A stretch of 64,000 nucleotides of DNA from Rathayibacter oskolensis. Its GTDB lineage: Bacteria; Actinomycetota; Actinomycetes; Actinomycetales; Microbacteriaceae. A model generated the notes under the pieces. That model was not told the DNA's origin, searched no databases, and saw only the letters and a list, made by a program, of their open reading frames with translations. Position numbers and translations under genes: made by a program. Location: assembly GCF_900177245.1 (NCBI RefSeq), contig NZ_FXBM01000002.1:744001-808000 (forward strand). The letters are read 5' to 3'. This document shows positions 16,060 through 24,811 of the stretch, in pieces. How positions within the stretch are numbered: position 1 is the first letter of the stretch; the number at the start of each line of letters is the position of its first letter.

Positions 16060-17651
16060 CGGGGCCCCTCCTCTCCGAAGGACGAGTCGCGGTAGACCGT
16101 CGCGATGTAGGTGGCGGGGTCGGCGATCGCTGCGGCGGCGTGCTCGCTCGCGTCGTAGAGCGGTCCGGCGCCGACGGTCAGGACGACGCTGACGAGCACC
16201 ATCCCGGCGGTCGCGAGCACCATCATCGGGGGCGAGTGGCGCGTTCGGACCGTTCCGGTGTCGTGCGGGTCCTCCTGCAGCTGATCGATCAGGGGCGACT
16301 CGTAGCCGGGCACCTCCTCCTGGCGGCGCCAGAACGCCATGTTCCAGACACGGGCGACGGCGTAGAGGGTGAGGAGCGAGGTGACCGCTCCGGCGCCGAT
16401 CACGGCCCAGATCAGCCAGTCCGGCTGCTCGACGGCCGACTCGGCTCCGGCGACGAAGAGTCCGACCTTGCCGAGGAACCCGGTGAACGGCGGGATCCCA
16501 CCGAGGTTCATCGCGGGGATGAAGTAGAGCAGGGCGAGCAGGGGCGAGGCCTTGAGGAGCCCGCCGAGCCGGAGGATCGAGGTCGTCCCTCCGACGCGCT
16601 CGATCAGACCCGTCGCGAGGAACAGCGTCGTCTGCACGGTGATGTGGTGGATCACGTAGAAGATCGTCGCCGCATAGCCCGCCTGGGTGCCGATCGCGAT
16701 GCCGAAGACCATGTAGCCGATGTGCGAGACCAGGGTGAACGAGAGCATCCGCTTGATGTCGGCCTGCGCCACGGCTCCGAGGATCCCGACGACCAGGGTG
16801 AGCAGAGCCACGACCAGGAGGACCTCGGTGAGCGCGCCCCCGGGGAAGAGCAGCGTCTCGGTGCGGATGAGCGCGTAGACGCCGACCTTGGTCAGCAGGC
16901 CCGCGAACACGGCGGTGACCGGGGCCGGAGCGGTCGGGTAGGAGTCGGGGAGCCAGAACGACAGCGGGAAGACCGCCGCCTTGATGCCGAAGCCCAGCAG
17001 CAGCATCACGTGCAGCACCAGCTGCACATCGGCGGGGAGCTCGGCGATGCGGATCGAGAGCTGCGCCATGTTGACGGTTCCCGTGGCTCCGTAGAGCAGG
17101 CCGATCGCCGAGAGGAAGAAGACGCTCGAGACCAGGCTGACGACCACGTAGGTCGTGCCCGCCCTGATGCGCGGCGCGGTGCCGCCGAGGGTGATCAGCA
17201 CGTAGCTGGCCGCGAGGAGGATCTCGAAGCCGACGTAGAGGTTGAAGAGGTCGCCCGCGACGAAGGCGTTGAGGATGCCCGCCGAGAGGATCAGGTACGT
17301 CGGGTGGAAGATCGTGACCGGTGTCTCGCGATTGCCGTCGACGAGGCCCTGGCCGACGGAGAAGAGGAGGACCCCGAGCAGCGTGATCGAGGTGATCACG
17401 AGCATCAGAGCCGACAGCGGATCGACGACGAGGACGATGCCCCACGGCGGCTCCCAGCCGCCCACGTAGACCGCGCTGCCGCCTCCGTCGCCCGTGAGGA
17501 CGATCACCAGCATCACGGAGGAGATCACCAGGACGGCCGAGAGCGTCACGATGTTGACGAGGATCTGAGCGCGGCGGTGGCGGCCCAGGATCAGCGCGAC
17601 CGCCGCCCCCAGCAGGGGGAGGGTGACGACGAGGGGGATCAGCGCGGTCAT
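16056..17651 (-). CDS. mrpD: Mrp antiporter subunit D (NuoN/NuoM-like)
   Basis: The 531-residue product is a 14-helix proton-translocating subunit related to complex I NuoM/N. Recognisable blocks include FNLYVGFEILLAASYVL with the conserved Glu, GIKAAVFPLSFWLPDSYPTAPAPV with the key Lys, ADIKRMLSFTLVSHIGYM and PPFTGFLGKVGL. It works with MrpA in exchanging cytoplasmic Na+ (or K+) for protons. It is coupled by 4-base overlaps to both neighbours. Confidence 0.95.
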   Translation of the reverse strand: MTALIPLVVTLPLLGAAVALILGRHRRAQILVNIVTLSAVLVISSVMLVIVLTGDGGGSAVYVGGWEPPWGIVLVVDPLSALMLVITSITLLGVLLFSVGQGLVDGNRETPVTIFHPTYLILSAGILNAFVAGDLFNLYVGFEILLAASYVLITLGGTAPRIRAGTTYVVVSLVSSVFFLSAIGLLYGATGTVNMAQLSIRIAELPADVQLVLHVMLLLGFGIKAAVFPLSFWLPDSYPTAPAPVTAVFAGLLTKVGVYALIRTETLLFPGGALTEVLLVVALLTLVVGILGAVAQADIKRMLSFTLVSHIGYMVFGIAIGTQAGYAATIFYVIHHITVQTTLFLATGLIERVGGTTSILRLGGLLKASPLLALLYFIPAMNLGGIPPFTGFLGKVGLFVAGAESAVEQPDWLIWAVIGAGAVTSLLTLYAVARVWNMAFWRRQEEVPGYESPLIDQLQEDPHDTGTVRTRHSPPMMVLATAGMVLVSVVLTVGAGPLYDASEHAAAAIADPATYIATVYRDSSFGEEGPR

Positions 17652-18148
17652 CGCTCCTCCTTCCTGTCATCGGTCATGGCGCTCTCGCCGTGCTTGGACG
17701 CCGTGCCCTCGTCGCTCGCCTCGAGCAGATCGTCGAGCGCCCTGTCGTCGGCGGTGGTCTGCGCCGAGATGCCGGCCGCGTCGGCGCGGACGGAGGTGTC
17801 GGTCTCGTCGTCCTCGACCTGGTCGGCGTTGGCGAGGCGCCAGCGCCGGTAGATCATCGCGAGGAGGAACGCCGAGACTCCGAACGTGATCACGATCGCC
17901 GTCAGGATCAGGGCCTGGGGGAGCGGGTCGGCCATCTCGTCGGCGATCTGCTCGTAGGAGCGGCCGTCGTCGGTCACGAAGGGCGCGAGACCCGCTCGCC
18001 CCGCCATCAGCAGGATCAGGATGTTGGTCGCGTTGCCGATCAGGAGGAACCCGATCAGGATCCGGGTCAGGCTGCGCTCGAGCATCTGGTAGACGCCGGC
18101 GGCGTGGAGCACCGCCATCACGACGACGAGGACGAGGGTGACGCTCAT
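17648..18148 (-). CDS. mrpC: Mrp antiporter subunit C (NuoK-like)
   Basis: The 166-residue product resembles NuoK/MrpC: three helices with YQMLERSLTRILIGFLLIGNATNI and DPLPQALILTAIVITFGVSAF. It carries a C-terminal extension of about 45 acidic residues (VEDDETDTSVRADA...), longer than in most homologues. Start and stop codons overlap the neighbouring mrp genes by four bases. Confidence 0.94.
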   Translation of the reverse strand: MSVTLVLVVVMAVLHAAGVYQMLERSLTRILIGFLLIGNATNILILLMAGRAGLAPFVTDDGRSYEQIADEMADPLPQALILTAIVITFGVSAFLLAMIYRRWRLANADQVEDDETDTSVRADAAGISAQTTADDRALDDLLEASDEGTASKHGESAMTDDRKEER

Positions 18149-21100
18149 TCGTCTCCCCGCCCGGGTCCGCCGACGACCGTCGCTCCAGTGGGCAGCTTCG
18201 TCTCGAGTCCGTCGACCGTGCCGGCACCGGGCCCGGGGGAGTCGCCGTCGGTCGAATGGGTGACGCCGTCGCCGGAGGACTCACCGCGCTCGGCCTCCTC
18301 ACCGTGGCGGTCGACCTCGCCGCCGAGGCTCCGGAGGATGTCGAGGGCCAGGCCGATCACGATGAAGTAGACCCCGATGTCGAAGAGGGTGGAGGTGCCG
18401 ATGTGCAGCTCGCCCAGGATCGGCACCTCGAGGTCGAGCCAGCTCGACTCGAGCACCTGGAGTCCGAAGACGAGCGACGACACCGCGGTGCCGACGGCGA
18501 AGAGGAGACCCAGGCCCAGCACCTTGCCGGCGTCGATCGGAGCGGCCTCGCCGAGCTCGAAGCGTCCGCCGGCGAGATAGCGGGCGACCAGGGCGAGACC
18601 GGCGAGCAGGCCGCCCGCGAAGCCTCCGCCCGGGGTGTTGTGACCCGTGAAGAGCAGGTAGACCGAGACGATCATCGCGGGGTGGAACAGGAGGCGCACC
18701 AGCACCTCGAGCACGATCGAGCGGTTCTCGGGGCGCAGCGTCCGCCCGGCGACGAGCCACGAGCCGCGGTCACCGCTCTGCTCGGCGTCCTTCGCCGGGG
18801 CGGTGAGGTCGAGGGCGCGCTCGGCGCGGTCGGCGGCGCTCTGCGACTCGAGGCGGGGCGCGCCTCCGGCCCTGCTGGAGAGGAAGATCAGGCTCGCGAC
18901 ACCCGTCGCGACGACGACGAGGACCGAGATCTCGCCCATCGTGTCCCAGGCGCGGATGTCGACGAGCAGGACGTTGACGATGTTGCGCCCCTGCCCCTCC
19001 TCGTAGGAGAGGCGGGGGAGCTCGGCCGAGATGGGCGTCGCCGTGCGGGCGCCGAGGGCGATCGTCGCGACGACGGCCATGACGGCGCCGACCGCGATGC
19101 CGATCACCGCGCGCAGGCGCTTGCGCATCGGCTGGTGCTTCGCGGCGATCCGGGTCGGGAGTCGCCGCAGGACGAGGACGAAGACCACCAGGGTCACCGT
19201 CTCGATGAGCGCCTGAGTGAGGGCGAGGTCGGGGGCACCCTGGAGGGCGAAGAGGGCGACCATCCCGTAGCCGGTGCCGCCCGCGAGCAGGACCGCGGCC
19301 ACGCGGTTGCGGGCGACCGCGCAGAGGATCGCGGCGACGATCATCACGGCGGCGACGGCGAGCTGACCGGGGCTGTCCCAGAACACGAGCTCGTCGGGCC
19401 AGGTGCGGGTGAACGCCGCCGCACTGCCGGCGCCGCCGACGAAGACGGCGAAGATCACTGTGAGGTAGCGGGGGAGCGAGCCGCGCTGCACGAACTCGGT
19501 GACCGTGCTCGCGACCCGGTCGAGCCAGCGCACGGTGGCCCAGTAGCCCTCGGCCGAGTCGATGCGGTTCGGCAGCATCGACTGCGCCTTCGCGACGGCG
19601 ACCCGCTTGGCGAAGAGGAGGAGGCCGATCGCGATCACGAGGGCGCTGAGACCGAGCGCCGGCTCGAAGCCGTGCCAGAGGGCCAGATGGTAGGTGCCGT
19701 GCTCGGCCAGGGCCTCGGCCGCGAGCACGGGGTCGGCGTCGGCGGCCGCGAGGGGCAGGGTGTCGGCGTAGACGGCGCTGAGCGGATCGAGGACCGACGC
19801 GGCGACGCCTCCCACGACGCTCACCGCGGCGAGCACGACGGGAGCCGCGGTGAAGGCCCACGGCTCGGCGTGCAGGTGCGTGTCCTCGAGGCCCTTCTTG
19901 CGGGCGAAGGCGCCCCAGAAGAAGCGGGCCGAGTAGGCGACGGTGAGGATCGAGCCCAGCACGAGGCCGACCAGGGCGATCCAGCCCCAGACCGAGCCCT
20001 GCTCACCGGCCCCGAGGAGGCTCGTGAAGACGGCCTCCTTGGCGACGAAGCCGAGCAGCGGCGGGATCCCCGCCATCGAGAGCACGCCGATCAGCGCGGC
20101 GGCCGCGAGCACCGGTGCCCGGCGGCCGATCCCGCTGAGCTTGCGCAGGTCGCGGGTGCCCGCCCGGTGGTCGACGATACCGACGACCAGGAAGAGCAGG
20201 GCCTTGAACAACGCGTGGCCGAGGAGGAGGGTCAGCCCGGCGAGAGCTGCGTCCCGCGAGCCGAACCCGACGGCGACCGTGAGGAAGCCGAGCTGGCTGA
20301 CGGTGCCGTAGGCCAGCACGAGCTTGAGGTCGTACTGGCGGAGCGAGCGCCAGCCGCCGACGAGCATCGTCCACACACCGACGCAGACGATCACGGGCAG
20401 CCAGACGGCGTCGTCGGCGAAGCCGGGCGCGAGGCGCGCGACGAGGTAGATGCCCGCCTTGACCATCGCCGCGGCGTGGAGGTAGGCGCTGACCGGGGTC
20501 GGCGCGGCCATCGCGGCCGGCAGCCAGAAGTGGAACGGCACGAGGGCCGACTTCGAGAAGGCGCCCAGCAGGACGAGCACCAGGGCGACCGAGACGATCG
20601 GGCCCGACGGGGCCGCCGCGACGATCCCCTCGAGACTCGTCGTCCCGGCCTGGACCACGAGGATCACGACTCCGACGAGCATCGCGAGCCCGCCGAGCGT
20701 GGTGACGAGCAGGGCCTGCAGGCCGGCTCCCCTGCTCTCCTTGCGGCCGCTGTAGTGCCCGATCAGGAGGTAGGAGAGGACGCTGGTCGCCTCCCAGAAC
20801 ACGAAGAGGATGATCACGTCGTCGGCGGTGACCAGCCCGTACATCACGCCGGCGAAGGCGAAGAGGAGCGCGGCGAAGCGGCCGAGCGACGGCTCGTCCC
20901 GCCGGAAGTAGCTCGCGCAGTAGACGAGCACGAGGGCGCCGACCCCGCTGACGACGAGCGCCAGCACCATCGAGAGGGCGTCGAGGCGGAACGAGAGGGC
21001 GACGTCGAGCGACGGGATCCACGGGACGCTCTCGCGGATCTCGCCTCCGTCGAGGACGGTCGGCAGCGAGGACGCGGTGGCGACGAAGGTGCCCGCCGGG

Positions 21101-21198
21101 ACGAGAGCGAGGCCGTAGAAGGCCTTCGGGCCGACCCGGTCGACGATCCACGGCGTGACGACGGCGAGAGCGAACGTGATCGAGAGGATGAGGAGCAT
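18145..21198 (-). CDS. mrpA: Mrp antiporter subunit A fused to subunit B
   Basis: The 1017-residue product is MrpA (NuoL-like) with the MrpB domain fused at its C-terminus. The NuoL-like part has FWEATSVLSYLLIGHY, FHFWLPAAMAAPTPVSAYLHAA, KLVLAYGTVSQLGF and GIPPLLGFVAKE. A middle DUF4040/MrpB-like segment includes QGAPDLALTQALIETVTLVVF and RIAAKHQP. The C-terminal MnhB domain has FTGHNTPGGGFAGGLLAGLALVARY. The fusion explains why no separate mrpB exists in the operon. ATG at 21198 has GGGAGG eight bases upstream. It is the first gene of the operon, divergent from the beta-propeller gene with about 110 bases for promoters. Confidence 0.94.
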   Translation of the reverse strand: MLLILSITFALAVVTPWIVDRVGPKAFYGLALVPAGTFVATASSLPTVLDGGEIRESVPWIPSLDVALSFRLDALSMVLALVVSGVGALVLVYCASYFRRDEPSLGRFAALLFAFAGVMYGLVTADDVIILFVFWEATSVLSYLLIGHYSGRKESRGAGLQALLVTTLGGLAMLVGVVILVVQAGTTSLEGIVAAAPSGPIVSVALVLVLLGAFSKSALVPFHFWLPAAMAAPTPVSAYLHAAAMVKAGIYLVARLAPGFADDAVWLPVIVCVGVWTMLVGGWRSLRQYDLKLVLAYGTVSQLGFLTVAVGFGSRDAALAGLTLLLGHALFKALLFLVVGIVDHRAGTRDLRKLSGIGRRAPVLAAAALIGVLSMAGIPPLLGFVAKEAVFTSLLGAGEQGSVWGWIALVGLVLGSILTVAYSARFFWGAFARKKGLEDTHLHAEPWAFTAAPVVLAAVSVVGGVAASVLDPLSAVYADTLPLAAADADPVLAAEALAEHGTYHLALWHGFEPALGLSALVIAIGLLLFAKRVAVAKAQSMLPNRIDSAEGYWATVRWLDRVASTVTEFVQRGSLPRYLTVIFAVFVGGAGSAAAFTRTWPDELVFWDSPGQLAVAAVMIVAAILCAVARNRVAAVLLAGGTGYGMVALFALQGAPDLALTQALIETVTLVVFVLVLRRLPTRIAAKHQPMRKRLRAVIGIAVGAVMAVVATIALGARTATPISAELPRLSYEEGQGRNIVNVLLVDIRAWDTMGEISVLVVVATGVASLIFLSSRAGGAPRLESQSAADRAERALDLTAPAKDAEQSGDRGSWLVAGRTLRPENRSIVLEVLVRLLFHPAMIVSVYLLFTGHNTPGGGFAGGLLAGLALVARYLAGGRFELGEAAPIDAGKVLGLGLLFAVGTAVSSLVFGLQVLESSWLDLEVPILGELHIGTSTLFDIGVYFIVIGLALDILRSLGGEVDRHGEEAERGESSGDGVTHSTDGDSPGPGAGTVDGLETKLPTGATVVGGPGRGDE

Positions 21199-21309
21199 CA
21201 CATGTTCCTCCCAAGGCATACTCAGCGCGGTCGCACGACAAGGGTAACGGAGGGGTGCGCGGCCGAAGCTGAGTGCCCGGAGGGTTGCCGGGCGCCGTAT
21301 CTTCGGGGC

Positions 21310-22212
21310 ATGGCCCGCTCCCTGCTTCCCGACCAGCTCTGCCGCATCCGGATCCACGACGTCGCCAGCGGTGTCGCGACCACGGTCTTCGAGTCCGACT
21401 CGCTCCTGGTGGAGGCACCGAACTGGTCTCCTGACGGCTCGTTCCTGGTCGTCAACGGCGACGGCGGCCTGTTCCGGCTCGGACTCGAGGGGGCGGAGGC
21501 GGGGCGGCTCCAGCCGATCGCGCTCGACGGTGTGCCGGACGAGCTCAACAACGACCACGTCCTCGCACCCGAGGGAGGCGTCGCCTACGTCTCGGCGCGC
21601 GACGGGCACCTCTACGCGGTGGCCCTCGACGCCTCAGCGCCGGCCCGCCGCCTCACCGCCGACCCCGAGGGCGGCCGCTTCAAGCACTACCTGCACGGCG
21701 TCTCGCCCGACGGCTCGCTGCTGGCCCTGATCGGCGGCGGCGAGGACGCCTCCGGGCAGTGGGTGACCAACGTCTACACGATGCCCGCCTCCGGAGGCCC
21801 GCTCACCGCCCTGACCGATGACGCCCACCCCGATGACGGAGTCGACGTCGCTCCCGACGGCGAGACTCTCTACTTCAACTCCGAGCGCGCGGGGGGCGGC
21901 GCGGGTCGTGCGCAGCTGTTCCGGATGCGCCGCGACGGCTCCGGCCTCGAGCGCGTGGTCGAGTCGGACACGGTCGACTGGTTCCCTCACGTCTCGCCCG
22001 ACGGCGCGCACCTGCTCTACCTCGCCTACCCCTCCGGGACGATCGGCCACCCCGAGAACCTCCCGGTCGAGCTGCGGCTGCGGGGCCCGTCCTCCGGCAC
22101 CGAGCCGGGCCGGGTCGTGCAGCGGCTCCTCGGCGGGCAGGGCACGATCAACGTCGCGGGCTGGGCGCCCGACTCGACGCGCTTCGCCTACGCCGACTAC
22201 CCCCGCGCCTGA
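21310..22212 (+). CDS. TolB-like beta-propeller protein
   Basis: The 300-residue product has repeated PD40/WD40-like blades marked by SPDGS/APDGE: NWSPDGSFLVVNGDGGLFRL, then GVSPDGSLLALIGG, DVAPDGETLYFNSER, HVSPDGAHLLYLAY and GWAPDSTRFAYAD. It has no signal peptide, so unlike TolB it is cytoplasmic. Homologues in Actinobacteria and Firmicutes are annotated as TolB-related or biopolymer-transport proteins without a known reaction. It is divergent from the mrp operon and ends at a hairpin. Confidence 0.8.
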   Translation: MARSLLPDQLCRIRIHDVASGVATTVFESDSLLVEAPNWSPDGSFLVVNGDGGLFRLGLEGAEAGRLQPIALDGVPDELNNDHVLAPEGGVAYVSARDGHLYAVALDASAPARRLTADPEGGRFKHYLHGVSPDGSLLALIGGGEDASGQWVTNVYTMPASGGPLTALTDDAHPDDGVDVAPDGETLYFNSERAGGGAGRAQLFRMRRDGSGLERVVESDTVDWFPHVSPDGAHLLYLAYPSGTIGHPENLPVELRLRGPSSGTEPGRVVQRLLGGQGTINVAGWAPDSTRFAYADYPRA

Positions 22213-22214
22213 TT

Positions 22215-22239
22215 CGGAGCCGGTCCCGGCCCGGCTCCG
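22215..22239 (+). terminator. Hairpin after the beta-propeller gene
   Basis: CGGAGCCGG and CCGGCTCCG form a 9-bp perfect stem with a 7-base loop two bases after the stop codon. Confidence 0.6.
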
Positions 22240-22294
22240 CGCGGTCGGCTCGATCGGGTGGTCACGGTTCGTGGAGCGGGGTGCGCTCGCCGAC

Positions 22295-22320
22295 GGGGAA
22301 GCGCTGCGACGCGCTTCCCC
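22295..22320. other. Perfect 10-bp inverted repeat in a gap
   Basis: GGGGAAGCGC-TGCGAC-GCGCTTCCCC is a perfect stem in the 250-base gap before the aldo/keto reductase gene. It lacks a T-tract and could be a second terminator or a protein-binding site. The rest of this gap shows nothing recognisable. Confidence 0.5.
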
Positions 22321-22462
22321 GGATACGGCTCGCGGTTCCCGCAGGGGGTGTCCGGCTCGTGGGTCCCGCTCGTGGAACCGAGACGCCGGAGGTGCACCTG
22401 AGTGCTTGCCGCAGATGCCGGGGACGGGGGTCTCGCGAGCATGTGCTCAGGGGTTGAATCGG

Positions 22463-23440
22463 ATGATGACGATCGACAGCGCACCACCGGCCCACGACTC
22501 CTCCACCCGCGCACCGCTCGGCGACTCCGGGATCGAGGTGTTCCCCCTGTCGCTCGGCGGCAACGTCTTCGGCTGGACCGCGGGCCGGCAGACCTCCTAC
22601 GACGTCCTCGACGGCTACGTCGCCGCCGGAGGCGACTTCATCGACACCGCCGACTCGTACTCCTCGTGGGTGCCCGGCAACAAGGGCGGCGAGTCCGAGA
22701 CGATCATCGGCGAGTGGCTGACCCGGCGCAGGTCGCGCGACGACGTCGTGATCGCGACGAAGGTGAGCCGCCACCCGCGGTTCCCCGGTCTCTCGCCCGA
22801 GAACGTCCGGGCAGCGGCCCGCGCGTCGCTCGAGCGGCTGCAGACCGATCGGATCGACCTCTACTACGCGCACTTCGACGACGACGCCGTCGCCATGGAG
22901 GACATCGCCCGCGTCTTCTCCGAGCTCGTCGACGAGGGACTCGTGCGCGCGATCGGGGTGTCGAACCTCAGCGCCGACCGCATCCGCGAGTGGCTGCGCA
23001 TCGCGGAGGCGGAGGGGCTGCACGCGCCCGTCGCTCTGCAGCCGCACTACAACCTGGTCGAGCGGGACATCGAGGCCGACCTCGTGCCGCTCGCCCGCGA
23101 GGCCGGCCTGGCCGTCGTGCCCTACTTCGCGCTCGCCTCCGGGTTCCTGACGGGCAAGTACCGCGACGGGACGACTCCCGACGGCCCGCGCGCCTCCGGT
23201 GCGGCGAAGTACCTCGACGCGCGAGGACGACGAGTCCTCGCGGCTCTCGACGCGGTGGCCGCGACCCACGGAGTCGAGGTCGCGACCGTCTCGCTGGCGT
23301 GGCTGCGCTCGCAGCCCGGCGTGGTGGCTCCGATCGCGAGCGCCCGGGTCGTGGAGCAGCTGCCGGCTCTGGTCGCCTCGGCGTCGCTCGTGCTGACCGC
23401 GGACGAGCTGTCGGCGCTGGACGCCGCGAGCCGCTCGTAG
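22463..23440 (+). CDS. Aldo/keto reductase
   Basis: The 325-residue product is an NADPH-dependent aldo/keto reductase of the (alpha/beta)8 type. The catalytic tetrad can be placed in DTADSYSSW (Asp, Tyr), IATKVS (Lys) and LYYAHFDDD (His). VRAIGVSNLS and the C-terminal VAPIASARVVEQL form the cofactor pocket. The family reduces a wide range of carbonyls, and the substrate is not predictable. Two ATG codons at 22463 and 22466 are both possible starts. The gene appears to stand alone. Confidence 0.92.
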   Translation: MMTIDSAPPAHDSSTRAPLGDSGIEVFPLSLGGNVFGWTAGRQTSYDVLDGYVAAGGDFIDTADSYSSWVPGNKGGESETIIGEWLTRRRSRDDVVIATKVSRHPRFPGLSPENVRAAARASLERLQTDRIDLYYAHFDDDAVAMEDIARVFSELVDEGLVRAIGVSNLSADRIREWLRIAEAEGLHAPVALQPHYNLVERDIEADLVPLAREAGLAVVPYFALASGFLTGKYRDGTTPDGPRASGAAKYLDARGRRVLAALDAVAATHGVEVATVSLAWLRSQPGVVAPIASARVVEQLPALVASASLVLTADELSALDAASRS

Positions 23441-23447
23441 GGAGGCC

Positions 23448-23480
23448 GGTCTCGATACGCCGCCCCCTCGTAGCGGCGGT
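23448..23480. repeat. Intergenic repeat family B, copy 1 (short)
   Basis: GGTCTCGATACGCCGCC starts eight bases after the aldo/keto reductase stop and is followed by CGTAGCGGCGGTC; CGCCGC and GCGGCG can pair. The GGTCTCGA(T/G)ACGCCGCC core recurs at 38119. Confidence 0.6.
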
Positions 23481-23564
23481 CGGGGCCGCCCGCCCGGGGT
23501 GCTATTGTCTAACGGTGCCAAATCGCGGGCGCGCCCTGAGACGGGCACTCAGACCCGCAGGTGC

Positions 23565-23636
<72 letters not shown>

Positions 23637-23671
23637 CCGTTCCCGGCAGGCCGAGCCTGGAGGAAACGCGC

Positions 23672-23745
23672 GGCGGGGTAGCTCAGGTGGTTAGAGCACA
23701 CGGCTCATAATCGTGGTGTCGCGGGTTCAAGTCCCGCTCCCGCTA
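23672..23745 (+). tRNA. tRNA-Met (CAT)
   Basis: The acceptor GGCGGGG pairs with TCCCGCT with G-T pairs at both ends. The anticodon loop CTCATAA gives CAT, and the T-arm is GCGGG-TTCAAGT-CCCGC. It looks like elongator Met; a tRNA-Ile read as CAT before lysidine modification is the alternative. It lies 35 bases after tRNA-Thr and probably shares its transcript. Confidence 0.93.
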
Positions 23746-23754
23746 CGTCGGCGG

Positions 23755-23787
23755 AGAACCCCGTCTCGCACTGCGAGTCGGGGTTCT
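23755..23787 (+). terminator. Terminator of the tRNA-Thr/tRNA-Met transcript
   Basis: AGAACCCCG (23755-23763) pairs with CGGGGTTCT (23779-23787), and the inner CTCGCA/TGCGAG extends the stem. TTCT follows. This is the clearest intrinsic terminator in the window. Confidence 0.85.
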
Positions 23788-23790
23788 TCT

Positions 23791-23880
23791 GCGTTCACCT
23801 CTGTTGCTCCGTTGCGTTCACCTCTGTGGCGTTCACCCCCGGGCGTTCACCTCTGCGGCGTTGACCTCTTCGCCGTTGAC
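23791..23880 (+). repeat. Degenerate tandem array of GCGTTCACCTCTG units
   Basis: Units start at 23791, 23814, 23829, 23843, 23858 and 23872. The last four intervals are 14-15 bases; the first is 23. The core is GCGTTCACC(T/C)C(T), drifting to GCGTTGACCTC at the right end. The array lies directly before the iron box. Confidence 0.75.
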
Positions 23881-23904
23881 CCCTGTTGCCCCACCGGCGC
23901 TTGG

Positions 23905-23923
23905 TAAGGCTAGGCTAACCGAA
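23905..23923. promoter_or_regulatory. DtxR/IdeR-type iron box
   Basis: TAAGGCTAGGCTAACCGAA matches the IdeR/DtxR consensus TTAGGTTAGGCTAACCTAA at 16 of 19 positions and keeps the central palindrome. It lies 36 bases before the siderophore-interacting protein gene, so Fe-loaded repressor should shut that gene off. Confidence 0.85.
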
Positions 23924-23958
23924 CCCGCCGCGTCCGACGGCGTGCTCGGAGGTCCCGC

Positions 23959-24786
23959 ATGTCCCGCTCGTTCACGCCGACCCGGCCCACCGACCCCCAG
24001 GTCGTCACCGTCGAGGTGGTGCGGACGGTGCGCGTGACGCCGAGCATGCAGCGCGTCACGTTCGGCGGCCCGGGTGCGGCGCTCCTGCATCCGCTCGGGC
24101 ACGACCAGTGGTTCCGGCTCTTCCTGCCGCGCCCGGGTCAGGAGGAGCTGCGGCTCCCCACTCGCGCAAGCGCCCTCTGGTACGCGCAGTACCTCGCGAT
24201 GCCGCGCGCCCGGCGCCCGTTCGTGCGCAACTACACCGTGCGGCGCTATCGCGCCGAGGGCGCCGACGGCGGTCCCGAGCTCGATGTCGACTTCGTGGTG
24301 CACGGTGAGGGAGGAGAGGCGGGACCGGCCGTGACCTTCGCTCTCACCGCCGCCGTCGGCGATCGCGTCGGCATCCTCGACCAGGGTCTCGGCTACCGGC
24401 GAGGGGACGGTACCGACTGGTGCCTGCTCGTCGCCGACGAGACGGGTCTTCCGGCGGTCGCGGGGATCCTGGGCTCGCTGCCCGCGGACCGCCGCGCGGA
24501 GGTGTTCCTCGAGGTGCCCGGCGACGACGACCGCCAGCCGATCGCCTCCTCCGACGCCGTGACCGTGCACTGGCTCCCGCGTGCCGACGCGCACGCCCGA
24601 CCGGGCGAGCGCGCCCTCGACGTGCTCCGCGGCGCCGAGCTGCCTGCCGGCCGCCCCTCCGTCTTCGCGGTGGGCGAGTCGGCTCTCGCGACCGGCGCCC
24701 GTCGCCACCTCGCCGCCGAGCGGGGCGTCGACAAGCGCGACATCACCTTCATCGGCTACTGGCGGCACGGAGTCGCGGCGCCCTGA
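23959..24786 (+). CDS. Siderophore-interacting protein (FAD-dependent ferric reductase)
   Basis: The 275-residue product belongs to the SIP/ViuB family. The FAD-binding motif RPFVRNYTVRRYR lies at about residues 90-102. The NAD(P)-side Rossmann segment starts near WCLLVADETGLPAVAGIL, and the family C-terminus FIGYWRHG is present. Members reduce imported ferric siderophores in the cytoplasm to release Fe2+. The upstream iron box supports iron-repressed expression. ATG at 23959 gives a normal length. No siderophore transporter lies in the window. Confidence 0.93.
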   Translation: MSRSFTPTRPTDPQVVTVEVVRTVRVTPSMQRVTFGGPGAALLHPLGHDQWFRLFLPRPGQEELRLPTRASALWYAQYLAMPRARRPFVRNYTVRRYRAEGADGGPELDVDFVVHGEGGEAGPAVTFALTAAVGDRVGILDQGLGYRRGDGTDWCLLVADETGLPAVAGILGSLPADRRAEVFLEVPGDDDRQPIASSDAVTVHWLPRADAHARPGERALDVLRGAELPAGRPSVFAVGESALATGARRHLAAERGVDKRDITFIGYWRHGVAAP

Positions 24787-24811
24787 CGCGGGCCGGCCGT
24801 GCCGTAGCGGG

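Noticed and set aside
18256-22212. Very long open frames antisense to the mrp operon
   Set aside because: They arise from high GC and codon bias. The products are Arg/Asp/His-rich with no recognisable domain, while the opposite strand encodes clear Mrp subunits. Only the last ~900 bases of that frame (from 21310) are a real gene.
23791-23880. A CRISPR array
   Set aside because: Units are 14-15 bases with no spacers of constant length, and there are no cas genes.
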